64,000 nucleotides of DNA, taken from positions 62,001 to 126,000 of the forward strand of contig DASVBU010000033.1 of assembly GCA_036375695.1 (NCBI GenBank). Direction: 5' to 3'. The position numbers were made by a program, and so were the translations under genes. Positions 49,932-59,224 of this stretch are shown piece after piece (positions within the stretch are counted from its first letter, which is position 1; each line of letters begins with the position of its first letter). The notes beneath the pieces are model-generated. The model searched no databases, had not been told where the DNA came from, and was given only the letters and a program-made list of their open reading frames with translations. The DNA comes from ZC4RG35 sp036375695. GTDB lineage: Bacteria; Actinomycetota; Acidimicrobiia; Spongiisociales; ZC4RG35.

Positions 49932-50900
49932 TTGGCCCGGATCGCCCTCGACGCAATGGGGGGCGACTACGCCCCCGCCGAGACCGTGGCCGGCGCGGTC
50001 GATGCGGCGCGACGGGGGGTCGATGTCGTGCTGGTGGGCCCCCAGGAGATCCTCACTGCCGAGCTGGAGCGGATCGAAGCGTCGCTTCCCGTGGTCGACG
50101 CCCCCGAGGTGATCGGGATGGGCGACGACCCCGCCCGGGCGCTGAGGGAGAAGCCGAACGCATCGATCTCCGTCTGCGCCCGTCTCGTCGCCGCGGGTGA
50201 GGCGGCCGGCTTCGTCGGAGCCGGCTCCACCGGCGCCGCCATGGCCGCGGCGTCGATTCTCATCGGCCGCATCCCCGGTGTCTCCCGTCCCGCCATCGCC
50301 ACGATCTTCCCGACACCGGGCACTCCGACCCTTGTCCTCGACTCGGGCGCCAATCCCGAAGTCACCGCCGCGCAGCTCCAACAGTTCGCAGTGATGGGAT
50401 CGGTCGCCGCCGAGATCATCCTCGGAGTGGACAAGCCCCGTGTCGGTCTCCTCTCCATCGGGGAGGAGAAGGGAAAGGGGCGAGATCTGGAGCGCGCCGC
50501 ATACGATCTCCTCGAGACCAGCGGCCTCAATTTCATCGGCAACGTCGAGGGCCGCGACGTGGCTGCCGACAAGTGCGACGTGGTCGTCACCGACGGGTTC
50601 ACCGGGAACGTGTTCCTCAAGACGACGGAGGGAGCGTCGCGGTTGGTCGGCCAGTACTTCCAGGAAGCCGTCTCCAAGCTGCCACCGGACGTCAGGGCCC
50701 AGGTGATGCCCGCCCTCAACGAGGTGCGACACCGTCTCGACCCCGAGACGCACGGCGGAGCGCAACTCCTCGGGGTCAAGGGCGTGGCTGTGATCGGGCA
50801 TGGATCCTCGACGCGGGTGGCGATCGCCAACGCCCTGTCCGTGGCCGCCGAGGGGGCGGAACGCGACCTGCCAGGACAGATCGCGGCGCGGCTGGCATGA
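49932..50900 (+). CDS. plsX: phosphate acyltransferase PlsX
   Basis: The 322-residue protein converts acyl-ACP to acyl-phosphate for PlsY. It opens MARIALDAMGGDYAP and has GAGSTGAAMAA and the C-terminal HGSSTRVAIANAL typical of the family. The start codon is TTG, 5 nt after rpmF. rnc overlaps its stop by 4 nt. Confidence 0.95.
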   Translation: MARIALDAMGGDYAPAETVAGAVDAARRGVDVVLVGPQEILTAELERIEASLPVVDAPEVIGMGDDPARALREKPNASISVCARLVAAGEAAGFVGAGSTGAAMAAASILIGRIPGVSRPAIATIFPTPGTPTLVLDSGANPEVTAAQLQQFAVMGSVAAEIILGVDKPRVGLLSIGEEKGKGRDLERAAYDLLETSGLNFIGNVEGRDVAADKCDVVVTDGFTGNVFLKTTEGASRLVGQYFQEAVSKLPPDVRAQVMPALNEVRHRLDPETHGGAQLLGVKGVAVIGHGSSTRVAIANALSVAAEGAERDLPGQIAARLA

Positions 50901-51565
50901 GCATCGAAGATCGGATCGGCCACAAGTTCTCCAGCCCCGATCTCCTCGCCCTGGCCTTGACGCACCGATCGGTGTCCGCCGACGACCCGGACCGTTCCGA
51001 CAACGAGCGTCTCGAGTTCCTGGGTGACGCCGTCCTCCAGTTGGTCATGACCGAGCGGCTCTATGAGGACTATCCCCACCTCCCCGAGGGGCAGATGGCC
51101 AAGATAAGGGCAGCACTGGTGAGTCGCTCCTCCCTGGCGGAAGTGGCCCGCTCCATCGACCTCGGTTCCCACCTCGAGCTGTCACCCAGCGAGGAGCGCT
51201 CCGGGGGACGGGCGAAGTCCTCGATCCTCGCCAACGCCATGGAGGCGGTGATCGGGGCGGTCTATCTCGACGCCGGGCTCGAGCCCGCGGGACGCGTCAT
51301 CCTCGACCTCTGGGGCGACCGGATCGCGGAGCGGGCAAAGCGGCCGGGGGTGAAGGACTACAAGACGCGGCTCCAGGAGGTCCTGGCCCAGGCCGGGACG
51401 CGGCCGGTGTACGAGGTCACCGGCTCCGGGCCGGATCATCATCGCTGGTTCGTCGCCGAGGTGGTCATCGACGGGATTGCGATGGGGACCGGAGAGGGGC
51501 ATTCCAAGAAGGAGGCCGAGCAGGCGGCGGCCGAGGAGGCTCTCCGGCGCCTCGCTCAGAGCTGA
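50897..51565 (+). CDS. rnc: ribonuclease III
   Basis: The 222-residue double-strand-specific RNase has the signature NERLEFLGDAVL and the second catalytic region NAMEAVIGAVYLDAG. A C-terminal double-stranded RNA-binding domain ends GHSKKEAEQAAAEEALRRL. It processes rRNA precursors. The start overlaps plsX. Its 3' end overlaps a convergent membrane-protein gene by 10 nt. Confidence 0.96.
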   Translation: MSIEDRIGHKFSSPDLLALALTHRSVSADDPDRSDNERLEFLGDAVLQLVMTERLYEDYPHLPEGQMAKIRAALVSRSSLAEVARSIDLGSHLELSPSEERSGGRAKSSILANAMEAVIGAVYLDAGLEPAGRVILDLWGDRIAERAKRPGVKDYKTRLQEVLAQAGTRPVYEVTGSGPDHHRWFVAEVVIDGIAMGTGEGHSKKEAEQAAAEEALRRLAQS

Positions 51566-52443
51566 GCGATCATCAGCGGCTCCTTGCGGGCCCGCAGATC
51601 GACGTACCAGGTGGTGAAGGTGACTCCCATCGCGGTCACGATCGGGCCCTGTGTCAGGACACCCAGGAGCGCCGCGAGCGGTGCGTTCCCGCCTCCACCC
51701 ACCTGGGTGACCGGGATCGCCACCAGCTGCACCATCTGCAGGGCGATGGTGCCGAGGAAGCCGATCATGAGCATGAAGCCGAAGGTCGCCCACCACCGGC
51801 CCCTCACCAGGGAGGCGCTCCGTCTCATCGCCGCGAACACCCCCTGGCGCTCGACCCCGGCGGCCGCCGTCACCATCGACATGGAGGTGCCCAGCCAGAT
51901 CCCGGGCCCCGTGAAGGCGACCAGCAGCACCGACGCCACGAGGGCCGAGGTCGAGTTGGGAGTCCCCACCGTCAGGGCGGGGACGCTCCACAAGGTGAAG
52001 CCGAGGAAGAAGAGGCCTGCCGCTGCGGCGACGCCGAGGATCCCGGCGAGCGCGGCGGACGGGTAGGCCCGTAGTGCGCCCTTCACCGCGGTCCTGCGGT
52101 CGACGGGCTCGTCCTTGATGTCGCCGACCACGACCCGGTGGCAGCAGACGAACACGAAGATCGTGGCCAGGGCCTGTACCACCAGGGTGATGGCGCCGGC
52201 CGTCACGAAGGGTCGGGAGCGCTCGGCGAACTCCTCGGGCGGCAGGTCGGCCAGCGTCTCCGGGCTGGTGACGACGGAATCGACGAACTCGAGGGCCCCG
52301 GGGATGGAGAAGGCCGCCACCGTGGCGATCGAGGCCGGGATGAACACCACGAGCGCGATCGGGACGAGGGTCTTCCACGTGCGGCCGAGGGAGGCGAGGG
52401 CGTCGTTCAACAACGCGCCGAGCGGGCGGGGGAGTATCCGCAT
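51556..52443 (-). CDS. hypothetical six-span membrane protein
   Basis: The 295-residue protein has six hydrophobic segments and resembles the membrane domain seen in glycerophosphodiester phosphodiesterase-related and DUF-type bacterial proteins (ASLGRTWKTLVPIALVVFIP, RSASLVRGRWWATFGFMLMI). No catalytic motif is visible. It interrupts the otherwise one-directional rnc-mutM order on the opposite strand. TACGGT lies 9 nt before the ATG and may be its -10 element. Confidence 0.65.
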   Translation of the reverse strand: MRILPRPLGALLNDALASLGRTWKTLVPIALVVFIPASIATVAAFSIPGALEFVDSVVTSPETLADLPPEEFAERSRPFVTAGAITLVVQALATIFVFVCCHRVVVGDIKDEPVDRRTAVKGALRAYPSAALAGILGVAAAAGLFFLGFTLWSVPALTVGTPNSTSALVASVLLVAFTGPGIWLGTSMSMVTAAAGVERQGVFAAMRRSASLVRGRWWATFGFMLMIGFLGTIALQMVQLVAIPVTQVGGGGNAPLAALLGVLTQGPIVTAMGVTFTTWYVDLRARKEPLMIAQL

Positions 52444-52484
52444 CGGAGGGGTACCGTAATCGGCCGCCCGTCCGAGGTTGCGCC

Positions 52485-53315
52485 TTGCCCGAACTGCCCG
52501 AAGTCGAGACCACGCGTCGTCATCTCGAGCCCGCCCTGGTGGGCCGGGTCATCGAGAAGGCGGTGGTCACTCATGCCCGGACGGCGAGGCGCAACGCCTC
52601 CCCGGAGGAGCTGGTGGAACGTCTCCAGGGCCGTCGTGTCCTCTCCCTACGTCGTCATGGCAAGTTCCTGGTCGGGGAGCTCGACGACGGTTGGACCCTG
52701 ATAGCGCATCTCGGGATGTCCGGCCGGTTCTCTCTCGGCTCTCCCGGCGACGCGGTGCCGCCGCACACCCACGTGGTGCTCGGGCTCGACGACGGGACCG
52801 AGGTCCGTTTCACCGATCCCCGCACCTTCGGTTTCGTGGCGGTGTTCGACGAGGACGAGATGGCGTCGTCCCCGCTGGCTCGGCTGGGCCCGGATGCCTG
52901 GAGCGACGGCCTCGACGCCGAGCGGCTGGCCGCGGCACTGGCCAATCGGAAGGCCCCGATCAAGGCCCTCCTGCTCGACCAGGGGCCGGTGGCGGGGCTG
53001 GGGAACATCTACGCCGATGAGATCCTCTTCCAGGCCGGCATCCATCCCATGACGCCGGGCGGCGACATCACGGGTCCTCGTCTCGAGGCGCTCCTGGAGG
53101 CGACTCGTGGGGTGCTGGCGGCTGCGATCGAAGCCGGCGGGACCACTCTCGACGACCTCGCCTACCTGCTCCCCGACGGCAGGGCGGGAGAGAACCTCCC
53201 GTCGCTGCGGGTGTACGGGCGCACGGGAGAGCCCTGCTTCGCCTGCGGGACCCCGATCGAGCGAATCGTCATCCGCGCCCGGTCGACGCACTTCTGCCCG
53301 CATTGCCAGCACTGA
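52485..53315 (+). CDS. mutM: formamidopyrimidine-DNA glycosylase (Fpg/MutM)
   Basis: The 276-residue bifunctional glycosylase removes 8-oxoguanine. The N-terminal catalytic PELPEVE (Pro after the initiator), the helix-two-turn-helix (LLLDQGPVAGLGNIYADEIL) and the C-terminal zinc finger (CFACGTPI, HFCPHC) are intact. The start codon is TTG, preceded by GAGG. Confidence 0.95.
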   Translation: MPELPEVETTRRHLEPALVGRVIEKAVVTHARTARRNASPEELVERLQGRRVLSLRRHGKFLVGELDDGWTLIAHLGMSGRFSLGSPGDAVPPHTHVVLGLDDGTEVRFTDPRTFGFVAVFDEDEMASSPLARLGPDAWSDGLDAERLAAALANRKAPIKALLLDQGPVAGLGNIYADEILFQAGIHPMTPGGDITGPRLEALLEATRGVLAAAIEAGGTTLDDLAYLLPDGRAGENLPSLRVYGRTGEPCFACGTPIERIVIRARSTHFCPHCQH

Positions 53316-53404
53316 AGCGCATCGTTGTTAGCCTGACGGGGCTAATCACAATGCTGTCATTCGCCAGGTAGGAGCGGACGAACTCACATGTCACGGAGCG
53401 TGCT

Positions 53405-56400
53405 TTGTATCTGAAGTCGCTGAAGCTCGCCGGCTTCAAGTCTTTCGCCGACCGGACCCGTCTCGAGTTCCGCCCGGGGGTGACGGTGGTCGTCGGCCCC
53501 AACGGCTCGGGCAAGTCGAACCTCGTCGATGCCCTTTCCTGGGTCCTCGGCACCCAGTCACCGAAGAGCCTCCGCACGCCGAAGATGGAGGACGTCATCT
53601 TCGCGGGCACCGCGGCCCGCCCCGCGCTGAACAAGGCCGAGGTGGTCCTGGTCATCGACAACACCGACCGGGCCATCGACCTCGACCTGGACGAGGTCTC
53701 GATCACCCGCCGTCTGTACAGGGACGGCTCCAGCGACTACGAGCTCAATGGGGTCGCCTGCCGTCTCATCGACATCCTCGACCTCCTCTCCGACGCGGGC
53801 GTCGGCCGCCATCAGCACGTGATCATCGGTCAGGGCGAGATCGGCCAGATCCTCAGCGCCTCGCCCGAGGAGCACCGGGCCGTGATCGAGGAAGCTGCCG
53901 GGATCCTCAAGCACCGGCGTCGCAAGGAGAAGGCTGAGCGCCGGCTCGAGCGGACCGGCGAGGATCTGACGCGTCTCGAGGACATCATCGGGGAGATCGC
54001 CCGCCAGATGCGACCGCTTCGCCGACAGGCCCGCGCCGCCGAGCGATACCGCGACCTGCGCCAGGAGGTGGTGAGCCTCCGGCTCTACCTGGGTGGGCAG
54101 AGGCTCGCCGAGCTCGATCGTGACCTCACCATCGCGGTCTCCGAGCGCTCCATGCTCACCGAGTCGATGGAGGTGGATCGCGGCCGGCTCGGGGAGCTGG
54201 AGACCCGGGTGACACGCTTCACCGCCGAGGTCTCCGAGGTGACCGGGAGCCTCGACGAGGCCACCAGCGCCGCGGCTCATCTCGAGACCACCGCCGAGCG
54301 TCTGCGTCGCATCGCCTCGGTGGCCCACGAGCGGGCCCGCGCCGCATCCGGGCGCCTCGAGGCCGCCGTCGCCCGCCTCGACGACCTCGCCGCGGAGAGC
54401 GAAGCTATCGAGGCCGAGAAAGCCGAGCTGGAGAAGCAGGTGGAGACTGTCCAGGTCCAGGTCGAGGCGGCCGAGGCCGCTTTTCGGCGTCTCGAGGACG
54501 AGGAGCGGTCCCTTGCCACACAGGCCAGCCTCTCGCCGGAGGGTGCCCTGGCCGCGGTACGCGGTGAGCTCAGTGCCCTCGAGGCGGCGATCGAGAGGGA
54601 CCGTCGCGAGATCGCCGCCATCGACCACCGTCTCGAGGTGCTGCGGTCCCAGGTCGAGGCCGAGTCCGCCTCGATCGAGGACATCGACCGCGAGATCAGG
54701 CTCCTCGACGCCGACCTCGGCAACCTCCAGGCCGACTATGACGAGGCCGCCAGGGCCCGGGCCGCCGATCAGGAGAAGTGGACCGCGGCCGAAGCCGCAC
54801 TCGCCGAGGCCCGGACCACGGTGGCGGCTGCGGAGGCGCGGGTGGAGGCGATCCAATCCGCACTCGCCGGCCGTTTCGACGAAGACGCCCTTCGCCTGGT
54901 CGAGAACGCCCCCGGCAGCCTCGGCCGTCTCGCCGCGCTGCTCGACGTGCCGGAGGGATACGAGGCCGTCGTGTCCGCAGCCCTCGGCCCGTGGGCCGAT
55001 GCCGTGGCATTCCCCGACCGGGGCTCGGTCCGGGAGGTCGCCGCGAAGGTCAAGGCGCAAGGAAGCGGATCGGTTGCGATGGTCTCGCCACGGCATGTCT
55101 CTCCGACCCCGGCGCGGGATGTCGCCAGGTCGATGGGTCTCGAGGCGATGGTCGACCTGCTCGGTCCCGGAGCCGACACCACGATGGCGGAAGCGCTCCT
55201 GGGGGACGTCGTCCTGGTGGAGGGCTGGACCGCCGGGTGGGAGGTCGTAACCGCCCATCCGCATCTGAGGGCCGTGACTCCGGAGGGTGACCTGATCACC
55301 GCCGATGGTGCGGCACTGGCCAACCCCGATGGGGCGACTTCGGTGCTACTCGAGTCGGCCGAGGTGACCTTGGAGCGGGCTCGCACGGAGGAAGCTCGTG
55401 CCAGGTCCACCCACACCGCCGCCCGCCGCGCCTTCGACCTGAGCCGCGAGCGGGAGCGTCGGTGCCTGGAGGCGGTCGAGGCAGCGGAATCGGGCCTCGC
55501 CGGCAAGTCGGAGGCCATGGACCGCCTGCGTCGGTCGGTGATCGCGCTCGAGACCGAGATGGGACGGATCGGGGAGCGGCGAGTCGCCCTTCTCGAGGCG
55601 GTGGAGGCCGCCGAGATCCAGGCGACGGAGCTCTCGAAGCGGATCGAAGACCTGCAGGGCGAGGAGGCCAAGCGCCTTCGTGTCTGGCAGGAGCTCGAGG
55701 CCCGGCGTTCGGTCCTCGCCGTGCAGCGTGAATCGGCTCGCTCGGCGTGGCAGGAAGCGGCCGGGCTGCTCCGTGGGATCACCGAGCGCGTCGCCATGCT
55801 CACCGAGCGGGCGCGTCGCATCGATGAGGAGAAGGCGCGCCTCGCCGAGCCCGTCACGACGGGAATCGATCCCGACGCCCTCGTCGGCGTGGAGCGATTC
55901 GCCCGTCGGGCCGTCGAGGCCATCGAGGCCAAGGTGGCAACGCTCCGAGACCGTCAGGCGGAGTTGCGCACCGAGCGAGACCGGGCCGCGTCCGCTCTTG
56001 CCGAGGCACGAACCGAGTTCGACACCTGCAGGGACTCCCTCGAGCGGGCGAGGGAACGGACCGCGGAGCTCGACGTCAAGCTCACCGAGCTCCGGATGCA
56101 GCGGGAGGCGGTGGCCGAGGCGCTGCGCCGCGACGCCGACGCGGATCCCGAGCAGGCGTACGGCACCCCGCGACCCGACTACCCCGATGACGCCGACCTC
56201 GACGAGATCCTCGCCAGCCGTCTCGCCGAGTTGTCCCGTCTCGGTCCGATCAACCCCCTGGCGGCCGAGGAGTACCGGGAGCTCGAGGAGCGCCATCGGT
56301 TCCTCACGGAGCAGATGGCAGACGTGGAGAGCTCCCGCACCGAGCTGCGCAAGGTGATCGCCGCCCTCGACGACGAGATCACCCGGACCTTCCGCAAGGC

Positions 56401-56851
56401 CTTCGAGGAAGTGACCCAGGCTTTCGACCGCTACTTCACCGTCCTGTTCCCGGGCGGGAAGGGCAGGATCCGGCTCGCCGACCCCGAAGACCCGAATTCC
56501 GGTGTCCTCATCGAGGCGCAGCCGATGGGGAAGAAGGTCCAGCAGATGACCCTGTTGTCGGGTGGGGAGAGGAGCCTCGCCGCCCTGGCTTTCCTGTTCG
56601 CCGTGTTCGAGGCGCGTCCGAGCCCCTTCTACGTCCTCGACGAGGTCGAGGCCGCACTCGACGACGTCAACCTGCGCCGTTTCCTTCGCATCGTGGACGA
56701 GTTCCGGGGCCGCGCCCAGCTGATCGTCATCACCCACCAGCAGCAGACGATGGAGGCGGCCGACGTGCTCTACGGCGTCACCATGGAGGCGGGTGGTTCC
56801 TCGCAGGCGTTGCGCAAGGACATGACCGAGGCCATGGCCCGGTCCGCCTGA
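53405..56851 (+). CDS. smc: chromosome segregation protein SMC
   Basis: The 1148-residue protein has an N-terminal ATPase half (GPNGSGKSNLVDALSW), coiled coils, a hinge at about 510-650, and a C-terminal half with LSGGERSLAALAFLFA and Walker B FYVLDEVEAALDD. Length and order are standard for bacterial SMC. The scpA/scpB partners are not in the window. The start is TTG, giving YLKSLKLAGFKSFAD. GGAG lies about 10 nt upstream. Confidence 0.96.
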   Translation: MYLKSLKLAGFKSFADRTRLEFRPGVTVVVGPNGSGKSNLVDALSWVLGTQSPKSLRTPKMEDVIFAGTAARPALNKAEVVLVIDNTDRAIDLDLDEVSITRRLYRDGSSDYELNGVACRLIDILDLLSDAGVGRHQHVIIGQGEIGQILSASPEEHRAVIEEAAGILKHRRRKEKAERRLERTGEDLTRLEDIIGEIARQMRPLRRQARAAERYRDLRQEVVSLRLYLGGQRLAELDRDLTIAVSERSMLTESMEVDRGRLGELETRVTRFTAEVSEVTGSLDEATSAAAHLETTAERLRRIASVAHERARAASGRLEAAVARLDDLAAESEAIEAEKAELEKQVETVQVQVEAAEAAFRRLEDEERSLATQASLSPEGALAAVRGELSALEAAIERDRREIAAIDHRLEVLRSQVEAESASIEDIDREIRLLDADLGNLQADYDEAARARAADQEKWTAAEAALAEARTTVAAAEARVEAIQSALAGRFDEDALRLVENAPGSLGRLAALLDVPEGYEAVVSAALGPWADAVAFPDRGSVREVAAKVKAQGSGSVAMVSPRHVSPTPARDVARSMGLEAMVDLLGPGADTTMAEALLGDVVLVEGWTAGWEVVTAHPHLRAVTPEGDLITADGAALANPDGATSVLLESAEVTLERARTEEARARSTHTAARRAFDLSRERERRCLEAVEAAESGLAGKSEAMDRLRRSVIALETEMGRIGERRVALLEAVEAAEIQATELSKRIEDLQGEEAKRLRVWQELEARRSVLAVQRESARSAWQEAAGLLRGITERVAMLTERARRIDEEKARLAEPVTTGIDPDALVGVERFARRAVEAIEAKVATLRDRQAELRTERDRAASALAEARTEFDTCRDSLERARERTAELDVKLTELRMQREAVAEALRRDADADPEQAYGTPRPDYPDDADLDEILASRLAELSRLGPINPLAAEEYRELEERHRFLTEQMADVESSRTELRKVIAALDDEITRTFRKAFEEVTQAFDRYFTVLFPGGKGRIRLADPEDPNSGVLIEAQPMGKKVQQMTLLSGGERSLAALAFLFAVFEARPSPFYVLDEVEAALDDVNLRRFLRIVDEFRGRAQLIVITHQQQTMEAADVLYGVTMEAGGSSQALRKDMTEAMARSA

Positions 56852-56852
56852 A

Positions 56853-57818
56853 GTGACCGACTACACGCTGATCATCGTCATCGTCGCCGTCGTCGTGGTG
56901 GCGGTCATCGGCTTCTTCTTCTGGCGCTCGCGGGATGGCGGAGCGACTCCGATGGCACCGGCCCCCACCGCTCCGACCCGAAAGTGGGGGCGCATCCTCA
57001 CCCGGGTCTGGGGTGACACCGTCGACGACGCCACCTGGGAGCGTCTGGAGGAGGCGCTGCTCGCCGCCGACGTAGGTGTCGCCGCCACCGACCGCGTCGT
57101 GTCCGCCGTTCGATCTCGCCGGCCGGGGAGCGTCGAGGAGGCCGAGCGCATGGTGAGCGAAGCCCTCCTGGCGGAGTTCTCGTCGTCGGAGCGAGCCCTC
57201 GACCTGGTCGGGTCGCCGGCAGTGGTCATCGTGGTGGGAGTCAATGGCTCGGGAAAGACCACCTCTATCGCCAAGCTGGCCCGTCGACTGGCGAAGGAGG
57301 GGAGATCCGTGCGTCTCGCCGCCGCCGACACGTTCCGGGCCGCGGCCGTGGATCAGCTCCGGCTCTGGGCGGAGCGGCTCGGGGTTGGTTTCACATCCGG
57401 TCCCGAGCGAGGCGATCCGGCCGCGGTCGCTCATGACGCCATCGCCGAGGCGCGGTCTGCCGGCAACGACGTGGTCATCGTCGACACCGCCGGTCGTCTC
57501 CACTCCGACCGCAATCTCATGGAGGAGCTGCGCAAGGTGCATCGGGTGGCGAGCCAGGCCGGCCGTGTGTCCGAGGTGCTGTTGGTCCTCGACGCCACGG
57601 CGGGTCAGAACGGCCTGGCCCAGGTGAGGGAGTTCGCCAATGCCGTCCCGCTCACCGGGGTGATCCTCGCCAAGCTCGACGGGACTGCCCGTGGCGGGAT
57701 CGTGGTCGCCGTGGAGAGCGACCTGGGGGTGCCGATCAAGTTCGCCGGAGTGGGCGAGGGACCCGACGACCTCGAGGTGTTCGACCCGGCACGCTTCGTG
57801 GCAGACTTGACCGCATGA
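56853..57818 (+). CDS. ftsY: signal recognition particle receptor FtsY
   Basis: The 321-residue GTPase has an N-terminal membrane span (LIIVIVAVVVVAVIGFFFW), as in actinobacterial FtsY. The NG domain follows: GVNGSGKTTSIAKLA, DTFRAAAVDQL, DTAGR and TKLDG-like AKLDGTARGG. It docks SRP-ribosome complexes at the membrane. The GTG start is 1 nt after the smc stop, and cdd overlaps its stop. Confidence 0.96.
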   Translation: MTDYTLIIVIVAVVVVAVIGFFFWRSRDGGATPMAPAPTAPTRKWGRILTRVWGDTVDDATWERLEEALLAADVGVAATDRVVSAVRSRRPGSVEEAERMVSEALLAEFSSSERALDLVGSPAVVIVVGVNGSGKTTSIAKLARRLAKEGRSVRLAAADTFRAAAVDQLRLWAERLGVGFTSGPERGDPAAVAHDAIAEARSAGNDVVIVDTAGRLHSDRNLMEELRKVHRVASQAGRVSEVLLVLDATAGQNGLAQVREFANAVPLTGVILAKLDGTARGGIVVAVESDLGVPIKFAGVGEGPDDLEVFDPARFVADLTA

Positions 57819-58204
57819 CTCCCGAAGAACTGGTCGACATCGCCCGCGCCGCGGCCGAGAACGCATACGCTCCCTACTCGAACTTCAGGGTCGGGGCCGT
57901 GGTGGTGGCGGAGGATGGCCAGACGTTCCTCGGAGCCAACGTAGAGAACGCCTCCTACCCGGTCGCGTCCTGCGCCGAGGCGACGGCGATCAACACCGCG
58001 GCAGCCGCCGGTGTGCGCAAGATCGACACCATCGCGGTGGCCTGCCTCGACGCCGACGATGTCGACTCCGCCTACCCCTGTGGGCGCTGCCGGCAGATCA
58101 TGTCCGAGTTCGACGTCGACACCATCTATGTCGCCGCGGGCTCCGGCTCGGAGATCCGGACGCACACCCTCGACGAGCTCCTCCCGCACCGCTTCAAGCT
58201 GTAA
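57815..58204 (+). CDS. cdd: cytidine deaminase
   Basis: The 129-residue zinc enzyme deaminates cytidine and deoxycytidine. The active site is CAEATAI and PCGRCRQIMSE. It starts in the ftsY stop (ATGA). Thymidine phosphorylase is encoded 2 kb further on, consistent with pyrimidine salvage. Confidence 0.96.
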   Translation: MTPEELVDIARAAAENAYAPYSNFRVGAVVVAEDGQTFLGANVENASYPVASCAEATAINTAAAAGVRKIDTIAVACLDADDVDSAYPCGRCRQIMSEFDVDTIYVAAGSGSEIRTHTLDELLPHRFKL

Positions 58205-58211
58205 AGGCAGC

Positions 58212-58235
58212 TCGACCGCCCGGGAGGGCGGTCGA
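58212..58235. terminator. bidirectional terminator between cdd and etfA
   Basis: TCGACCGCCC-GGGA-GGGCGGTCGA is a perfect 10-bp stem with a tetraloop between convergent genes. No long T-run follows on either side. Confidence 0.6.
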
Positions 58236-58241
58236 ACTCAA

Positions 58242-58262
58242 CTACCAAGTACCCAGTACGCA
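58242..58262. repeat. heptad GTACnnn repeats, locus 3
   Basis: CTACCAA-GTACCCA-GTACGCA with a 7-bp period, directly followed by an imperfect hairpin (GCAGGT...ACCTGC) that includes the etfA stop codon. Confidence 0.5.
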
Positions 58263-58278
58263 GGTAACGCCGGAGGCG

Positions 58279-59223
58279 TCACCTGCTCTCCAATGCCTCG
58301 ATCAGCTTGGGCACGATCTGATGGACGTCACCGACGATTCCGAGGTCGGCCACCGAGAAGATCGGAGCATCCGGGTCCTTGTTGATGGCGACGATCGTCC
58401 CCGAGTCCTTCATGCCCACCAGGTGCTGCATGGCACCGGAGATGCCGAGGGCGATGTAGACGTCGGGCTTGACGGTCTTTCCGGTCTGGCCGACCTGCTT
58501 GGCGTAGGGGACCCAGCCCGAGTCGACTATGGCACGGGTGGCGCCGGTGGCCGCCTTGAGCGGCTTGGCCAGACGCTCCACGAGCTGATAGCCCTCGGCG
58601 CTGCCCAGCCCCCGGCCGCCGGAGACCACCACCCGGGCGTCGCCCAACTGCGGGCCCTCCCGCTCCTCGACATGGCTCTCCACGACTTTCGCCTCGGCAC
58701 CGACTGTGTCGGGCAGATCCAGTGTCTCCACGGCGGCGGCAGGCCCACCGGCGGGCGTGGCCGTGTAGGACTTCGGGCGGACGATCACGATCGCCGGACG
58801 CTGACGGATCGCCGCGGTGGCGATGCGGGTGCCACCGAACAGCTCGTGATCGGTCTCCGCGCCGTCATCGGTGAGACGCACCGCGTTGGCGTTGGAGAGC
58901 ACGCCCACGCCGAGGCGTGCGGCGAGCCTGCCGGCGACGTCGCGGCTGTCGTACGTCTGTGCGAAGAGGATCAGTTGCGGCTGATCGGCCTCGGCCCTCG
59001 CTGCCAGGGCAGCCGCCACGGGGGCCGCGGGGAGACGATCCCCGGCGTCTGCGATCAGCACCTTGGATGCGCCGTGGTCGCCCAGGATGCCTGCCACGTC
59101 ATCGGAGGTGGAGCCGAGGTAGATGGCGGTGACATCCCCGAACTCACGGGCCCTGCTCATCAGCTCCAAACCGGCCGAAGCCGGGGAGCCCTCGCTCGAC
59201 TCGACGAAAACCCAGACCGACAT
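58279..59223 (-). CDS. etfA: electron transfer flavoprotein subunit alpha
   Basis: The 314-residue subunit has the FAD-binding C-terminal domain (VVSGGRGLGSAEG, SGWVPYAKQVGQTGKTVKP, INKDPDAPIF). It passes electrons from acyl-CoA dehydrogenases to the respiratory chain. It lies 1 nt after etfB in the same operon. Confidence 0.95.
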   Translation of the reverse strand: MSVWVFVESSEGSPASAGLELMSRAREFGDVTAIYLGSTSDDVAGILGDHGASKVLIADAGDRLPAAPVAAALAARAEADQPQLILFAQTYDSRDVAGRLAARLGVGVLSNANAVRLTDDGAETDHELFGGTRIATAAIRQRPAIVIVRPKSYTATPAGGPAAAVETLDLPDTVGAEAKVVESHVEEREGPQLGDARVVVSGGRGLGSAEGYQLVERLAKPLKAATGATRAIVDSGWVPYAKQVGQTGKTVKPDVYIALGISGAMQHLVGMKDSGTIVAINKDPDAPIFSVADLGIVGDVHQIVPKLIEALESR

Positions 59224-59224
59224 C

